NCBI GenBank assembly: GCA_002437405.1 | Contig: DJPO01000055.1 | Coordinates: forward strand, 1 to 15,803 | Source: Opitutia bacterium UBA6410 | Lineage (GTDB): Bacteria; Verrucomicrobiota; Verrucomicrobiia; Opitutales; Intestinicryptomonadaceae | Length of the DNA: 15,803 bases | Reading direction: 5' to 3' | Shown: positions 7,640-13,983 of the stretch, in pieces | How the letters are laid out: each line of letters starts with the position of its first letter | Numbering within the stretch: position 1 is the stretch's first letter | Translations under genes and position numbers: made by a program | Notes under the pieces: generated by a model | The model's database searches: none | What the model saw: only the letters and a program-made list of their open reading frames with translations | Told to the model about the DNA's origin: nothing

Positions 7640-7673
7640 ACCCCGAATCTATTTCAAAAAACGGGGTTTTCAA
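7640..7673 (-). promoter_or_regulatory. lacZ promoter with an inverted repeat around the -10 box
   Basis: Minus strand: TTGAAA (7668-7673), 16 bases, TAGATT (7646-7651), then six bases and the lacZ ATG. A perfect inverted repeat ACCCCG-N16-CGGGGT has its arms at 7640-7645 and 7662-7667. One arm fills the gap between -10 and ATG, the other abuts the -35, and the -10 lies inside the loop. This fits a repressor operator over the core promoter. The expected transcription start is at or next to the ATG, so the mRNA would be leaderless or nearly so. Confidence 0.5.
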
Positions 7674-7735
7674 GCTTAAATTGGGCAGACGCGGCGCGGA
7701 TTGCCGCCCGAAACGGCAGACGGCGGCGGTGGCTG

Positions 7736-8335
7736 CTACTTTTTCGACGTTTCGGGCGTCGGGACGTTCAAAAAGGACTCCTCCGCGGCTTTTTGCGCGC
7801 GCCGCTCGGCGCGTTTTTGGCGGCTGACTTCGAGCGCGGAGGGGTATTTTTCGGGCGGGAAGTATTGCAGACACCATTTTACCTGCGTTTTTATGAGGGA
7901 GTCCGACGCATTGTCGGTGCGCATATTTACGGGAGAAAATCCGCGCCACGACCAGATGTCGCCGCTATCGGGGAGGACGGCTTGGATTTCCAGCGTGGCG
8001 TAGTATTTTTCGGCGCGCGCCGCGACTGCGTTCGTGTCGAACGGCTCTTCAACTTCCGAAACATTCCAAAGCGGGCGGAAAATTATCTGCGCTTCGGCGC
8101 GGTCTGCGACTTTTTTGTATCCGCGCGATTCGAGGAATTCCGCGACCGCCGATTCCGTCGCCGCATACGTTGTATCGGCGATAAACGCGAACGAGCCTGT
8201 CAGCCCAGAGGCGGGTTCGACATAGAATTTTTCGAGGTTCGCGAAGCTCGCGCCCTCCTTCATTTCCTGCGTGAAGTTCGACGAGCAGCCCGCGAGTAGC
8301 AGAGCCAATCCCAAAAATGCGGCGATTTTTTTCAT
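7736..8335 (-). CDS. Putative outer-membrane or periplasmic lipoprotein, DUF4136-like
   Basis: The 199-residue product begins MKKIAAFLGLALLLAGC, a classic lipoprotein signal with lipobox L-A-G-C and lipidated C17. The next residues (SSN) do not show the inner-membrane-retention Asp. The body has a predicted alpha/beta pattern with A-T-E-S-A-V-A-E-F-L-E-S-R-G-Y around residues 60-75, followed by a strand and the YYATLEIQAVLPDSG segment. This resembles DUF4136-type lipoproteins, in which a helix precedes an 'xxGY' turn. The C-terminus is a charged, Ala/Arg/Lys-rich tail. Function is unknown. The same frame stays open far upstream through the antisense of cysE, but the ATG at 8335 with its signal peptide is clearly the start. 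It lies 96 bases upstream of lacZ on the same strand. Confidence 0.75.
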   Translation of the reverse strand: MKKIAAFLGLALLLAGCSSNFTQEMKEGASFANLEKFYVEPASGLTGSFAFIADTTYAATESAVAEFLESRGYKKVADRAEAQIIFRPLWNVSEVEEPFDTNAVAARAEKYYATLEIQAVLPDSGDIWSWRGFSPVNMRTDNASDSLIKTQVKWCLQYFPPEKYPSALEVSRQKRAERRAQKAAEESFLNVPTPETSKK

Positions 8336-8389
8336 ATTCTTTTTTATTTTTGCATCGGCGGCGTACTTTTCAATCAAATAATAATTTTG

Positions 8390-8419
8390 TTGAAAGCGCA
8401 GCCGCCCGATATTTATAAT
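8390..8419 (+). promoter_or_regulatory. Sigma70-type promoter of cysE
   Basis: TTGAAA (8390-8395), 18 bases, and a perfect TATAAT (8414-8419). The ATG of cysE is at 8435, so with a start about 7 bases past the -10 box the 5' leader would be only about 9 bases. The leader contains GGCGGAAA, which does not form a properly spaced SD. This is the best core promoter in the window. Confidence 0.7.
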
Positions 8420-8434
8420 GGCGGAAATTTTTTT

Positions 8435-9223
8435 ATGGAAAATACCCAAAGATGCATAGACGCCGTGTGGGCGGGAGTCCGCGAAGAAGCCGAAATTGTC
8501 GCTTCCTCCGAGCCGCTTTTGGCGAAGCTTGTGGACGAAGTGATTTTGTCGCGCAAGGACATTTTCGACGCCGTGAGTTTGCGGCTTTCGCGCAAGCTCG
8601 GACGCAACGCAATCGGCGAGAACGATTTGTATGCGATTTTTATGGACGCCTTCTCCGACGACGAAGCCGCCCGCCGAAATGTCGTCTACGACATCACCGC
8701 GATAAAGTCGCGCGACCCCGCGTGTACGCATCTTATCAACCCCATTTTGTATTACAAAGGGTTTATGGCGATTTCCTCGCACAGGGTTGCGCACTGGCTT
8801 TGGAATCGCGGGCGCAAGTCGGCGGCATACTACATTCAGAGCATTTGCAGCGAGATTTTCGGCGTGGATATTCACCCTGCGGCGCGCTTCGGCGGCGGAA
8901 TTTTGCTCGACCACGCAACGTCTTTCGTCGCGGGCGAAACGAGCGTCGTCGACGACAATGTTTCGATTTTGCACGAAGTGACCCTCGGCGGTACGGGCAA
9001 ATCGGTCGGCGACAGACACCCGAAAGTCCGTTCGGGCGTGCTAATCGGCGCGGGCGCGAAGCTCATCGGCAATATAACGATAGGAAAAGATGCGAAAATC
9101 GGAGCTGGGAGCGTTGTGCTCGACGATGTCGCCGAGCACACCACTGTTGTGGGAGTTCCCGCGCGCCCAGTGGTTTCGGAAATTGAAGACATACCCGCCG
9201 CCGAAATGAACCAAAAGTTTTAG
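8435..9223 (+). CDS. cysE: Serine O-acetyltransferase
   Basis: CysE acetylates L-serine with acetyl-CoA to O-acetylserine, the first step of cysteine synthesis from serine. The 262-residue protein has the helical N-terminal SATase domain (about 5-110, including KSRDPACTHLINPILYYKGF). It is followed by the left-handed beta-helix of hexapeptide repeats (about 140-250). Key residues are D159 and H160 in GILLDHATS, H180 in SILHEVTLGGTGKS, and D193-R-H195-P. All match the catalytic and substrate-binding positions of the family. The ATG at 8435 is chosen over an in-frame TTG at 8387, which lies upstream of the promoter -10 box. It is a single-gene unit closed by the terminator at 9279-9314. The C-terminal tail ends in ...MNQKF and was not checked for cysteine-synthase binding. 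Confidence 0.95.
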   Translation: MENTQRCIDAVWAGVREEAEIVASSEPLLAKLVDEVILSRKDIFDAVSLRLSRKLGRNAIGENDLYAIFMDAFSDDEAARRNVVYDITAIKSRDPACTHLINPILYYKGFMAISSHRVAHWLWNRGRKSAAYYIQSICSEIFGVDIHPAARFGGGILLDHATSFVAGETSVVDDNVSILHEVTLGGTGKSVGDRHPKVRSGVLIGAGAKLIGNITIGKDAKIGAGSVVLDDVAEHTTVVGVPARPVVSEIEDIPAAEMNQKF

Positions 9224-9278
9224 TGCGGGCGGACGCGTGCGGGTTGTCGAAAAAACGTTTGCCAAGCGCACAAAAAAA

Positions 9279-9314
9279 GCGGGGAGCGGTAAAGCCGCCA
9301 CCCCGCATTTTTTT
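9279..9314 (+). terminator. Terminator of cysE, probably bidirectional
   Basis: GCGGGG (9279-9284) pairs with CCCCGC (9301-9306), with an inner GCGG/CCGC stem around TAAAG, followed by ATTTTTTT and, after CC, a further T run. An A7 run lies just before the stem, so it can also act on the minus strand. It is about 55 bases after the cysE stop. Confidence 0.85.
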
Positions 9315-9369
9315 CCTTTTTTTGTTCCCGCGATTTTTGCAAAACCCCGATTCGGTATGAGTTCGGTTT

Positions 9370-9592
9370 CAAGACATTAGGCAATGAAGGGAATAGGCGC
9401 AATTTGCAGCGCAAATCGCCGAAAGGGGGCTCATTGACTTAGCCCCAACGCTGTAGGCGATGAGGGGGATAGAAGAATTGGCGAAGCCAATCTTCGAAAG
9501 GGGGCTCGTCGGCTAAGCTCCAAAACTATAGACTATGAGGGGATAGAAGAATTGGCGAAGCCAATCTTCGAAAGGGGGCTTCGCCCCCTTTC
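9370..9592 (-). repeat. Tandem array of three hairpin-pair repeat units (about 75 bp each), REP/BIME-like
   Basis: This fills most of the 370-base gap between cysE and the xylanase gene. Units lie at about 9380-9455, 9456-9530 and 9531-9592 (last one shortened), with a decayed fourth junction at about 9360-9379. Read on the minus strand each unit has a GC-rich hairpin, the link CTTTC, a second hairpin and a TATCCCC-TCAT segment. The first hairpin nearest the xylanase is AAAGGGGGC-GAA-GCCCCCTTT (9 bp, 9571-9591). In the other units its arms are GGGGCT/AGCCCC or a mismatched version. The second hairpin is GAAG-ATTGGC-TTC-GCCAAT-T-CTTC in two units and GGCG-ATTTGC-GCT-GCAAAT-TG-CGCC in the third: both stem parts differ but pairing is kept. 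There is no U-tract, so it is not a classical terminator. No coding frame is supported here. Confidence 0.8.
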
Positions 9593-9593
9593 A

Positions 9594-11003
9594 TTAAAGA
9601 AAGCGGGTGCGGAAGTCTTGGGGGATTGATTTTAGGTTTATGGTTTTGTCGGATTTTTTGCCGAAAAATACCTTTTGCTTGTAGTCCTTGCCCTGATATT
9701 TGTAGGAGACTTCGTAGAATCCGTAAAAGCCTTCAAAGTGCGCATTTTTTGTGGGCTTGTCGAACTTTACGTCGGTTTGCCAGTCGTGGGCAATGAGCTG
9801 TTCGAGAGCCTTGTAGGAAGCTTTGGGGGTGAGGTCGGGCTTTAGCAGACCGCCGTTTAAGTGGGCTTCGTTGGATGCCGCCTGACCGTCGCGCATATTC
9901 CACCATGTGATTGCGCCCACGGCGGGGTGGCTAAAGAACAGACGGTAGGCCTGCCTTGCAAAGTATGCTTGGGCTTCTTCGCCGTGGCTCGTGGGAATCG
10001 TAATTTCCGTGACGTGGATTTCGCGCCCGAGCTTTGCGTAGCCGTCGAGGGCTTTTGTCATATCGGCGGGCGTGAAGGTTTTGCCTTTGAGAACGTCGTC
10101 GAACTCTTTTTTCGAGAAGAAGTGGAATTGAAGCCCGATGCCGTCGAGCTTTGCGCCGCGGTCGATTAGGCTCTTGGCGAGCATATAAAAACGCCCCGTC
10201 TGACCGTCGCGGACATATTCGTACCACGCGCTCGTGACTTCGTTGATAAGAAAAATGTCGTCGGAGGGCAGGTAGCGTTCGGCTTCCTTGAAGGTTTTGT
10301 AGATGTAGTCGTCGGGGAGAATTGAGTCGGCTTCGCGGTAGCTTGCGGCTTCGTTGACTACGTCCCAAATTTTGATTCTGTCGCGGTAGTGCTCGGCGAT
10401 ATTGCGCGTGTTGCGGTTGGCGGCAGCCTCGACCAACTTGGGATCTTTGAGTTCGAGCGCCCATGCGGGCATAAAGTGGGCTACGCTAATCGGCCAGAAA
10501 AACGTGTGTCCCTTGGGGGTGATTCCGTTCTTGCGGCAGAATTCGAGCGTTGGGTCGGAGAGCATTACCGTGGGGTTGCTCGTGTAGGAAAGGTCGATGT
10601 TTTCGTCGTCGGAGTAGTCCCAGCGGAATTTTCCCTCCTGCGGCTCGACTTTGCGCCAGACGGTCGAGATTGTCCCGTAGTTGAAAATGCGCTTGTAGAG
10701 ATCGGCGTATTTATCGACTTGCTCTTTTGTGTATTTTGTCGGCTGCCCGTCGGCTACCGAGCGCGAGGCGTAGACGCCGAAGAGGAATTCGTGGCGCGAG
10801 AGCTTGATTTCGAGGTTCTCGACGGGTTGGTCGAAATTCAGATAAAATTCGCCCATACGGTTTGCGCGGATTCCCGTTTCGATTCTCGATTCGGTGACGG
10901 GGTTTTCCCAAAGCTGGCGCATTTGCGGAGTGATGGGGTCTTGCGCGAAGGCGGCGGTTGCCGCCGTTATTGCGGCGAGAAGTGCTGTTTTTGTTCTTAT
11001 CAT
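9594..11003 (-). CDS. Secreted GH10 endo-1,4-beta-xylanase (or related GH10 enzyme)
   Basis: A 469-residue glycoside hydrolase of family 10, which cleaves internal beta-1,4 bonds in xylan-type polymers. Residues 1-20 form a Sec signal peptide ending in AFA, so it is exported. The TIM barrel shows KGHTFFW (164-170), the acid/base E218 in WDVVNEA, IGLQFHFF (289-296), the nucleophile E333 in IHVTEI, and TWWNMRDG (366-373). The usual N-E-x-K block at the substrate-binding loop is replaced by STVWRKVEPQEG (113-124), so fine specificity may differ from classical xylanases. After the barrel, about 410-469 form a small beta-rich tail (FEGFYGFYEVSYKYQGKDY) of unknown role. ATG at 11003 is 13 bases after the gntR stop, without SD. 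The hairpin repeats follow the stop. Confidence 0.9.
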   Translation of the reverse strand: MIRTKTALLAAITAATAAFAQDPITPQMRQLWENPVTESRIETGIRANRMGEFYLNFDQPVENLEIKLSRHEFLFGVYASRSVADGQPTKYTKEQVDKYADLYKRIFNYGTISTVWRKVEPQEGKFRWDYSDDENIDLSYTSNPTVMLSDPTLEFCRKNGITPKGHTFFWPISVAHFMPAWALELKDPKLVEAAANRNTRNIAEHYRDRIKIWDVVNEAASYREADSILPDDYIYKTFKEAERYLPSDDIFLINEVTSAWYEYVRDGQTGRFYMLAKSLIDRGAKLDGIGLQFHFFSKKEFDDVLKGKTFTPADMTKALDGYAKLGREIHVTEITIPTSHGEEAQAYFARQAYRLFFSHPAVGAITWWNMRDGQAASNEAHLNGGLLKPDLTPKASYKALEQLIAHDWQTDVKFDKPTKNAHFEGFYGFYEVSYKYQGKDYKQKVFFGKKSDKTINLKSIPQDFRTRFL

Positions 11004-11008
11004 AATGT

Positions 11009-11014
11009 ATAGTA
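11009..11014 (-). promoter_or_regulatory. Possible -10 box directly before the xylanase gene
   Basis: TACTAT lies five bases before the xylanase ATG, with a TTGTCG 19 bases upstream inside the end of gntR. The same TACTAT box occurs 7 bases before the ATG of the AsmA-like gene, also with a 19-base spacer to a TTG-type -35. If used, it would give a leaderless xylanase mRNA separate from the operon transcript. Weak on sequence alone. Confidence 0.3.
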
Positions 11015-11016
11015 TT

Positions 11017-11778
11017 TTATTTGTTTTCTGCTGCGACGAAGAATCTGTATTTGTCTCCGCGATAAAAAGAATGTTCGATTTCGGCGACGCGCCCGCCTGC
11101 GTCGAGTGCCACGCCCTCGAGCCATATTAGCGGCAGGGGCGTTTTGCCGAACGCGGCGTTTTCGGGCGATTCGGTCGAGATTTCCGCCGAGATGTCGCGC
11201 AAAACTTTGTCGATTTTCGAAGACGGGTTCGAGATGAGCTTTTCGGAGAGGGTTTCGGGCGACAGGGCGGGGGCGTCGGGGAAGACGGCGAGGCTTATGT
11301 ATTTGAGCTCGTTTTTTACGAGAATGCCGTCGGCATAGCGCAGGCAGCGGATTTTCAGAACGTCGGATTTTATTTCGTAGCGGATTCCGCCGATGTGCGT
11401 TTCAATTCCGCCGCGCACGATTTCGTTTTCGACGACTTTTGCGGAAGCCCTGTATCCGTCGCGTTCAAGGTTGCCCGCAAAGCTTCCGCAAATCGCCTTG
11501 AACGAGCCGAGACGGCGGACAATCCGCTTTGACGGCGTATTTTCCGAAACGTACGTTCCGCTGCCCTTGACTTTCCGAACCCAGCCGTTGTTTTTAAGCT
11601 CCAAGAGCGTGCGGCGGGCGGTGGTGTTGCTTACGGCAAACTGGGCGATAAGCTCGTTTTCCGACGGCACTTTGTCGCCCGCAGACAACTCTCCCGAGGT
11701 TATTCGGGCGACGATTTTGTCGTATAGTTCGACGTATTTGGGGGTGGAGTCCACGTTTTCGGCAATTTTTTTCGGCAA
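11017..11778 (-). CDS. GntR-family transcription regulator (HutC/UTRA type)
   Basis: The N-terminal winged helix-turn-helix is clear: KYVELYDKIVARITSGEL leads into GDKVPSENELIAQF and VSNTTARRTLLELKNNG, ending in the wing VRKVKGSGTYV (about residues 14-79). The C-terminal 150 residues (about 95-245) fit the UTRA ligand-binding domain, ending with ...EIEHSFYRGDKYRFFV, a common UTRA close. Such proteins usually sense a sugar or its phosphate and release DNA. No ATG is available. The frame can start at TTG 11778 (253 residues, used here) or GTG 11754 (245 residues); neither has an SD. It sits between the AsmA-like gene (13 bases) and the xylanase (13 bases) on the same strand, so it probably controls this cluster and its own expression. 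Confidence 0.88.
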   Translation of the reverse strand: MPKKIAENVDSTPKYVELYDKIVARITSGELSAGDKVPSENELIAQFAVSNTTARRTLLELKNNGWVRKVKGSGTYVSENTPSKRIVRRLGSFKAICGSFAGNLERDGYRASAKVVENEIVRGGIETHIGGIRYEIKSDVLKIRCLRYADGILVKNELKYISLAVFPDAPALSPETLSEKLISNPSSKIDKVLRDISAEISTESPENAAFGKTPLPLIWLEGVALDAGGRVAEIEHSFYRGDKYRFFVAAENK

Positions 11779-11791
11779 AAAGATAAAAAGC

Positions 11792-12613
11792 TTATTTGAA
11801 AAGCTCTTTGAGGGCGTTTTCGACGGAGGTTTTTACGTCCGAGCCCGCCTTTTCGCCCGACTTCAGCCCGTCGTTTGCAAGCTGGGTTGCGATGTCGACG
11901 GTTATCTTTTTCACGAGCCGCTTGAGAATTTCGCCCGTGAGCTCCGACATCTCGAAGCCTTCCGTTCCGCCGATGTTTTGCATTGTAAAGCTCGGGAGCT
12001 TTATGTCTATAATTTTGCCGTTGAAGCTCACCTTTGCGTCGCCGTCGGCGAATACGAGCTTGTCGATTATGAATCTGAACGGCTTGGACTGGGTTTGCGC
12101 GTCGGCGGCTTCGGCTGCGGGCTGCTTGGCGGATGCCGTGCTTTTGTCGCCCATTATCGCCTTTACGATGTCGTTTAGGTTGTTGTCGGGCGTGCTGATG
12201 AAGGCGGCGAGCCCCTTTTGCGTCTTGGCGTCGTAGGAGATTTTCAGCCCGTCGACGCTGATTTCCTCGATGCGGACGAGTCTTTTCGAGAGAAGGTCGC
12301 CGAAGTTGACGTCGGCGTCCACGAGCGCGGATTTAAATTCGATTGCGTTGCCCTTGGGGTAGTTCGGGGGATTTGTAATATAGAATCTGTTGACGGAGCA
12401 TTTCTGGTCGGAGAATCCGATTGTAATCGAGCCGACGCCAGCATCGACCCCCGTTCCGCTCGTAACCGTCTTGAGCGCGTAGTCGGCGATATACGACATT
12501 CCGAAGTATCCGAGCACGCAGAGAATCACGAGCGTGAGCACCGCGATTTTTACGATGGAGAATATGCAGCCGCCTTTGCGGGTCTTGGTGGAAAATGCGT
12601 TTTTTTCTTTCAT
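11792..12613 (-). CDS. AsmA-like membrane-anchored protein of unknown function
   Basis: A 273-residue protein with a short basic cytoplasmic N-terminus (K-T-R-K), one membrane helix at about 17-42 and a periplasmic beta-rich body. The stretch from GVDAGVGSITIGFSD through NRFYITNPPNYPKG to VDADVNFGDLLSKRLVRIEE and ISVDGLKISYD has the alternating pattern and 'ITNPPNYP' turn seen in AsmA/DUF748-type proteins. A low-complexity Ala/Gln linker (about 160-177) splits the body, and the tail is a charged helix (about 230-273). Known AsmA-type proteins act in envelope lipid handling, but they are longer; this one may be a minimal form. ATG at 12613 is used; the frame remains open further upstream only as antisense of the DUF1015 gene. 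It is the first gene of the gntR-xylanase cluster. Confidence 0.65.
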   Translation of the reverse strand: MKEKNAFSTKTRKGGCIFSIVKIAVLTLVILCVLGYFGMSYIADYALKTVTSGTGVDAGVGSITIGFSDQKCSVNRFYITNPPNYPKGNAIEFKSALVDADVNFGDLLSKRLVRIEEISVDGLKISYDAKTQKGLAAFISTPDNNLNDIVKAIMGDKSTASAKQPAAEAADAQTQSKPFRFIIDKLVFADGDAKVSFNGKIIDIKLPSFTMQNIGGTEGFEMSELTGEILKRLVKKITVDIATQLANDGLKSGEKAGSDVKTSVENALKELFK

Positions 12614-12620
12614 ATTGTTT

Positions 12621-12720
12621 ATAGTATCGCGACAAGGCGTTTTGTTTGCAAGAATTTTTCGGGCGAAACGGGCGCGGGGCGGCAATTTTTTTTCCGCAAT
12701 GTGCAAGCAAATCTTGCAAA
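12621..12720. promoter_or_regulatory. Divergent promoter region with a shared TCTTGCAAA motif
   Basis: The same 9-mer TCTTGCAAA occurs once on each strand: minus at 12645-12653 and plus at 12712-12720, pointing outward. The TTGCAA in the minus copy is spaced 19 bases from a TACTAT (12621-12626), 7 bases before the AsmA-like ATG. The TTGCAA in the plus copy is 17 bases before a weak ATTTAT (12737-12742) upstream of the DUF1015 gene. The pair therefore looks like two -35 boxes or one dimeric regulator site. Motif identity is seen; promoter use is inferred. Confidence 0.4.
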
Positions 12721-12751
12721 AGTCGCGCAAATGTGAATTTATTGGCGGCGT

Positions 12752-13978
12752 ATGAAAATCAGAAGTTTTAAAGGACTCACCCCCGCGAAGGGCAAGGCGG
12801 AAGCAATCGCGAGCCTTCCCTACGATGTCGTAAATTTTGAACAGGCAGAGGAACAGGCGAAGGGACGCCCCCTCAGCTTCATGCGCGTCGTGCGCTCGGA
12901 AATCGAGCTGCCCGCAGGCACCGACCCCTATTCGGACGCGGTCTACGCGCATGCCAAGGAGAATTTCGAAAAGCTCGTGGCCGACGGAAATCTCGTCCGC
13001 GAGCCCGAAAACTGCATGTATCTCTACCGCCAGCAGATGGGCGACCACTCCCAGACGGGGCTCGTCGCCGTGTTCTCTGCGGAGGACTACGACGCCGACG
13101 TAATCAAAAAGCACGAAAAAACCCGTCAAGCCAAGGAAAACGACCGCTACCGCCTCACCAAGACCCTGCGCGTCAACACGGGCCCCGTTTTTCTGACCGT
13201 CAAGGACGGCACGAAGCTCGACCAAATTGTCGAGGATAAAAAAGACTCCGACGCCGCGTTCGACTTTGTCGCCGCCGACGGAATCCGCCACACTGGCTGG
13301 AAAATCTCCGACCCCGCAAAGCTCGCGGAAATCGTCGATATTTTCGATAAAATCCCCTGCGCATATGTCGCCGACGGTCACCACCGCAGCGCGAGCAACG
13401 CCCGCTGCGCCCGCGACCTCAAAGCCGCCAACCCCAACCACACGGGCAAGGAGGACTACAACTGGTTCTTGTCGGTGGTATTCCCCGCAGGTCAGTTGAA
13501 GATTCTTCCCTACAACCGCGTAGTCCGCGACTTGGCTGGTATGTCCGAAGCCCAGTTCCTCCAAAAGCTCGGGGAAGTCTGCAAGGTTTCCGAGTCGGGC
13601 GAAAAATCGCCGACCGCGCCGAACTACGTCGATATGTACCTCGGCAAAAAATGGTATACGCTCAAGTTCGAAAACACCGAGTCGCTCGGAGCTGTCGAAA
13701 GCCTCGATGTGTCGCTTCTGCAGGAACGCGTGCTCGCCCCGCTTCTTAAAATCGGCGACCCGCGTACCGACGAGCGCATCGACTTTGTCGGAGGAATCAG
13801 GGGTACTGCGGAGCTCGAAAGGCTCGTCGATTCGGGCAAGTTCGCGGTTGCGTTCTCGATGTATCCGACGACTGTCGCCCAGCTTATGGCTATCGCCGAC
13901 GCGGGCGAAATTATGCCCCCCAAGAGCACTTGGTTCGAGCCGAAACTCCGCTCGGGGCTGTTTATCCATACGTTTTAA
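12752..13978 (+). CDS. DUF1015 family protein (COG4198-like)
   Basis: A 408-residue cytoplasmic protein recognisable as DUF1015: the N-terminal F-K-G-L-T-P...ASLPYDVV segment, LYRQQMGDHSQTGLVAVFSAEDYD, KKHEKTRQAKENDRYRL in the middle, and the family's hallmark ADGHHRS (about residues 208-214), followed by a long C-terminal half. No signal peptide or membrane span. Function is not established as far as I know. The DGHHR motif resembles that of ParB/sulfiredoxin-fold free-serine kinases (SerK, SbnI), so a small-molecule kinase role is a plausible inference only. ATG at 12752 follows GGCGGCGT, not a good SD. The GH20 gene begins 5 bases after the stop, so the two are co-transcribed. Confidence 0.88.
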   Translation: MKIRSFKGLTPAKGKAEAIASLPYDVVNFEQAEEQAKGRPLSFMRVVRSEIELPAGTDPYSDAVYAHAKENFEKLVADGNLVREPENCMYLYRQQMGDHSQTGLVAVFSAEDYDADVIKKHEKTRQAKENDRYRLTKTLRVNTGPVFLTVKDGTKLDQIVEDKKDSDAAFDFVAADGIRHTGWKISDPAKLAEIVDIFDKIPCAYVADGHHRSASNARCARDLKAANPNHTGKEDYNWFLSVVFPAGQLKILPYNRVVRDLAGMSEAQFLQKLGEVCKVSESGEKSPTAPNYVDMYLGKKWYTLKFENTESLGAVESLDVSLLQERVLAPLLKIGDPRTDERIDFVGGIRGTAELERLVDSGKFAVAFSMYPTTVAQLMAIADAGEIMPPKSTWFEPKLRSGLFIHTF

Positions 13979-13983
13979 TTAAA

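Noticed and set aside
8336..9019. Upstream extension of the lipoprotein frame, antisense to cysE
   Set aside because: The lipoprotein signal at 8335 must be the N-terminus, and cysE on the other strand is certain.
9571..9591. Classical terminator for the xylanase gene
   Set aside because: The 9-bp stem is strong, but it is followed by CG and another hairpin, not a T-tract. It is kept as part of the repeat array instead.
9370..9592. CRISPR array
   Set aside because: Units are about 75 bp and vary along their whole length, with internal hairpins. There is no short constant repeat with unique spacers and no cas gene nearby.
12614..13969. Long in-frame upstream extension of the AsmA-like gene (total 725 codons), antisense to DUF1015
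   Set aside because: The extension translates to a low-information Val/Gly/Phe/Asp-rich sequence and covers a clear DUF1015 gene. The ATG at 12613 followed by a membrane anchor is the natural start.
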